Below are positions 60,415 through 64,000 of a DNA stretch of 64,000 nt, piece after piece. The DNA comes from Citrobacter sp. MGH106. GTDB taxonomy: Bacteria > Pseudomonadota > Gammaproteobacteria > Enterobacterales > Enterobacteriaceae. The stretch's first letter is position 1. Each line of letters starts with the position of its first letter. The notes beneath the pieces are model-generated. The model did not search any database. It saw only the letters and a program-made list of their open reading frames with translations, and was not told the origin of the DNA. A program made the translations under genes and the position numbers. The stretch covers positions 2,777,403 through 2,841,402 of the forward strand of contig NZ_KQ089822.1 in assembly GCF_001037495.1 (NCBI RefSeq). Direction: 5' to 3'.

Positions 60415-61194
60415 ATGCTTTTTACGCTGAAGAAAGTGATTGGCGGTATGATGCTGCCGCTTCCATTGATGCTAATTGTTATGGGCACAGGGCTAGCGCT
60501 GGTCTGGTTTAGTCGCTTTCAGAAAACAGGGAAAGTGTTCATCAGCCTGAGCTGGCTCGCGCTGTTACTGCTCAGCTTGCAACCGGTTGCTGATAGTCTG
60601 CTTAAACCTATTGAGGACAAATATCCCACCTGGCAAGATACGCAAAAAGTGGAATACATTGTGGTTCTGGGCGGGGGCTATACCTGGAACCCGCAGTGGG
60701 CACCGAGTTCTAATCTGATCAATAACAGTCTTCCACGGCTAAATGAGGGGATTCGTCTGTGGCAAGCCAATCCAGGATCAAAGCTGATCTTTACCGGCGC
60801 AGCAGCGAAGACCAACAACGTCAGTACCGCAGAAGCGGGGGCGCGCGTGGCCGAGTCGCTGGGCGTTCCTCGCAGTAACATTATTACGCTGGATACACCA
60901 AAAGATACCGAGGAAGAAGCTGCTGCGGTAAAACAGGCTATCGGCAACGCGCCTTTCCTGCTGGTGACTTCTGCGTCGCATTTACCGCGAGCGATGATTT
61001 TCTTCCAACAAGCCGGGCTGCATCCGCTGCCAGCACCAGCCAACCAGTTGGCAATAGACTCGCCGCTGAATCCGTGGGAACGTGCCATTCCGTCGCCCGT
61101 CTGGCTTATGCATAGCGATCGCGTCGGTTACGAAACTCTGGGCAGGATCTGGCAGTGGCTGAAAGGCTCGTCAGGCGAGCCAGGGCAGCAGTGA
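60415..61194 (+). CDS. elyC: Envelope biogenesis factor ElyC (YcbC), 259 aa
   Basis: ElyC is an inner-membrane DUF218 protein needed for peptidoglycan and undecaprenyl-phosphate homeostasis, and its loss causes lysis at low temperature. Two N-terminal transmembrane helices (MMLPLPLMLIVMGTGLALVWF and the next one) precede the DUF218 domain with IVVLGGGYTWNP and LVTSASHLPRAMIFFQQ. AAGGA lies before the ATG. Its end overlaps the convergent ycbJ by 24 bp. Confidence 0.95.
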   Translation: MLFTLKKVIGGMMLPLPLMLIVMGTGLALVWFSRFQKTGKVFISLSWLALLLLSLQPVADSLLKPIEDKYPTWQDTQKVEYIVVLGGGYTWNPQWAPSSNLINNSLPRLNEGIRLWQANPGSKLIFTGAAAKTNNVSTAEAGARVAESLGVPRSNIITLDTPKDTEEEAAAVKQAIGNAPFLLVTSASHLPRAMIFFQQAGLHPLPAPANQLAIDSPLNPWERAIPSPVWLMHSDRVGYETLGRIWQWLKGSSGEPGQQ

Positions 61195-62064
61195 TTTGGT
61201 CGCCAGGTCAAAATTGGAACGGTTAAAACGACCGGTATTAACCAGTTGCGCAACCTCATCCCACAATACGTACAACCAGCGCCGCCAGATAAACGACTCT
61301 GCCACTGGCGCGCGTTGCAGATACTGCCAGAGCAGGCTTTCCGCCAGGGCATTATCCATTAGTCGAAACAGCTCATACTCTCTTGGCGCCCATAGCATCA
61401 AACCAGGCCCCACCATTGCCAGAAGCTGATCGCTACGGGCATCTTTGAGCATACTGCGTAAGCTGAAATTACCGTGGATCAGAACGCAGTTATCGTTAAA
61501 GCCTTCAAACAACGCTGGCAAACATTCACGGGTGCGAAACAGAATCCGTTTGTCCTGCATTGTAAGGCCGGTATTGTTGAACTGGTTTAACGTGCTCCAC
61601 AGCACTTCAACTCGTTGGCGATACCAGGATGGCCATAAATTTTCCTGCGTGTTATCCACCGCGCCAACACAGCCTCGACTATCCTGACGATGCCATGACA
61701 GCAAACCTTCCACGATCTGATCTTTTAAATGTTCCCAGCGTTCTGGCGTTCGGGCGGGCGCTTCCACTGGCACGCCACGTAAGCGTTCAAGTAACAGAAC
61801 GTCAGGGCCGGGATGTTCTTCGTGGGTTAATACCCCATAAATGACCGGCATACGTACCGTACCACTGCGCGCCAGCATGGTAGTTTTCCATGCCAACTGC
61901 TGTGCCATGCCCGGGGTGGTGAAACTTCGGGCCATCAGCGGCATCGGATTTCCCTGGCTGTCGTACAGTGACCACAGCGCCGTATCTACTTTTTCGTTCA
62001 CGCATTCTATACGACTGAGTTTTTCGCCCAGCAGATGGCTGAGTTCGGCACGCAACTGTTCCAT
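61171..62064 (-). CDS. ycbJ: Phosphotransferase-like protein YcbJ, 297 aa
   Basis: YcbJ belongs to the aminoglycoside phosphotransferase/choline-kinase-like fold, but no substrate is known. The catalytic-loop region is NCVLIHGNFSLRSMLKD, in which Asn replaces the usual Asp of the HGD motif, so kinase activity is uncertain. The N-terminal lobe shows RIECVNEKVDTALWSL. Length equals E. coli. It overlaps the elyC end on the opposite strand. Confidence 0.92.
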   Translation of the reverse strand: MEQLRAELSHLLGEKLSRIECVNEKVDTALWSLYDSQGNPMPLMARSFTTPGMAQQLAWKTTMLARSGTVRMPVIYGVLTHEEHPGPDVLLLERLRGVPVEAPARTPERWEHLKDQIVEGLLSWHRQDSRGCVGAVDNTQENLWPSWYRQRVEVLWSTLNQFNNTGLTMQDKRILFRTRECLPALFEGFNDNCVLIHGNFSLRSMLKDARSDQLLAMVGPGLMLWAPREYELFRLMDNALAESLLWQYLQRAPVAESFIWRRWLYVLWDEVAQLVNTGRFNRSNFDLATKSLLPWLA

Positions 62065-62217
62065 TTCAGATTGCCCTCATAAATGCTACTGCTTTCATAA
62101 TGAGCGTCGAATAGACAGATGTCACCCGGATGAGATCAATTGATGAAAAGAAAAGTGGCGGGAAAAGAGTAACGATACGACACCCCTCCCAAAAACGGGT
62201 GGAGTGCCGTGAAAAGA

Positions 62218-63143
<926 letters not shown>

Positions 63144-63194
63144 AGTTCCTCCAGATGGACCGGATTGTGAATACGTAAATATTAACATAATCGC

Positions 63195-64000
63195 TTACAG
63201 GGCTGGGTCTATTTCCCAGCCCTGACGCAAGTCAGTAAATAAACCGTCAGGACAGTTGCCTATCGTGACTCGCACAGCCTGCTGCCAGCGAGCGAAATCA
63301 TCGATCGCCTGGAACAATCCTTTTTGCAAGGTAACCCCAGGTTTGGCCTCATCCTGCAGCCAAAGAGAAATGACCTCCAGCACGCCTGTTTTTCGGTGCA
63401 TTTTGGCATCCATACGCCCAACCAACTGTCCCCGATGCAGTAGGGGCAAGACAAAATAGCCATACTGACGTTTCGGTGCTGGCGTGTAGCATTCCAGCCG
63501 GTAGCTAAAATCGAACAGCTGTTCAGCCCGTTTACGATCCCAAACCACCGGATCAAATGGTGATAAAACCGTAGTATGGGTCGCTGTTAACTTACCCGCC
63601 AGTGCCTGCTCAAGAAGTGGTTGCAGGTCGCTATGGAGCCACAGAGTTCCCAGGCCTTCAACGTCTACAGGAATAATTCGTTGTTGCTCTGCCCGTACTT
63701 CACACCAGGTTTTTAACGCCGGACGCTGCAAGCGGTAATAGTCTGCCAGCCACTGCTCACGAAAAATACCGAGGCTGCGGGCGCTGTTATCAAGCATGAC
63801 TATTTCCGCTTCAGCCTTTGAGAGAAGGTCACGATCATCATCCCAGCGCGGCATGACGCGATGCGTTAAATCATAGACTCGCTGGAAATTACGCCGCTCC
63901 ACCACCATCACCTTCCCGGCGGTGAAAAGTCCTTCAAGATGACGCTTATGCGGTTTCCATTCCCACCAACCGCTGGCTCCCTTACGCGGGTGCTCAAAAT
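63195..64000 (-). CDS. ycaQ: DNA glycosylase YcaQ, C-terminal part (5' end outside window)
   Basis: YcaQ is an HTH_42 family glycosylase that unhooks interstrand DNA crosslinks such as those from nitrogen mustard. The visible part begins FEHPRKGASGWWEWKPHKRHL, then NFQRVYDLTHRVMPRWDD, and contains FDPVVWDRKRAEQLFDFSYRLECYTP in outline, typical of the family. The frame is open to the window edge, so about 268 of about 410 residues are present. It ends 51 bp before ycaR. Confidence 0.93.
   Translation of the reverse strand, partial: FEHPRKGASGWWEWKPHKRHLEGLFTAGKVMVVERRNFQRVYDLTHRVMPRWDDDRDLLSKAEAEIVMLDNSARSLGIFREQWLADYYRLQRPALKTWCEVRAEQQRIIPVDVEGLGTLWLHSDLQPLLEQALAGKLTATHTTVLSPFDPVVWDRKRAEQLFDFSYRLECYTPAPKRQYGYFVLPLLHRGQLVGRMDAKMHRKTGVLEVISLWLQDEAKPGVTLQKGLFQAIDDFARWQQAVRVTIGNCPDGLFTDLRQGWEIDPAL

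Overview
The window is a chromosomal segment from a member of the Enterobacteriaceae. From about 6.1 kb to the right end, the gene order follows the E. coli K-12 block that runs from serT/yccA through ompA, fabA, pyrD, ompF and mukB to ycaQ, and nearly all proteins have the usual E. coli lengths. OmpA and OmpF match E. coli in their barrels but differ in the surface loops, the ssu sulfonate operon is present, and an AraC/YbcL gene pair and a peptide-binding protein gene are inserted. Citrobacter or a near relative is the best guess; this is inference, because no species marker was tested.

Left region (1-6146): an A+T-rich accessory island that ends beside the tRNA-Ser(UGA) gene. It contains (i) a structured stretch and a two-gene unit on the minus strand (1-540); (ii) a plasmid-like replication region on the plus strand, made of a row of hairpins (881-1056), four 21-bp iterons (1195-1278), a strong promoter and a RepL-like winged-helix protein (1416-2117); (iii) a promoter with a perfect inverted repeat driving a gene whose frame is broken by a 9-copy ATTAAAGC tract (2158-2750); and (iv) a minus-strand operon of an AlpA-type regulator, four small unknown proteins and an H-NST-like truncated H-NS protein (2799-4736), with small hairpins between several genes. 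A DUF6387-like gene (4945-5853) lies between this operon and the tRNA. No integrase is visible, so the rest of the element must lie to the left.

Core region: an orphan OppA/MppA-type binding protein, yccA, tusE, acyP, the AraC and YbcL-like pair, rlmI, hspQ, yccU, yccT, mgsA, helD, yccF, yccS, tfoX, sulA (with a LexA box), ompA, matP, lonH, fabA (with FadR/FabR sites), rmf, the rlmL-uup-pqiABC unit, ycbX, zapC, pyrD (with its leader hairpin), ssuEADCB, pepN, pncB (with a NadR box), asnS, ompF (with OmpR sites), aspC, gloC, mepK, ldtD, the cmoM-mukF-mukE-mukB unit, elyC, ycbJ, and the ycaQ (partial)-ycaR-kdsB group.

The core genes work in envelope building and maintenance (ompA, ompF, ldtD, mepK, elyC, kdsB, pqiABC), chromosome organisation and division (mukBEF, matP, sulA, zapC), translation and RNA modification (rlmI, rlmL, tusE, cmoM, asnS, rmf), and central metabolism. 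The novelty is concentrated in the first 6 kb.
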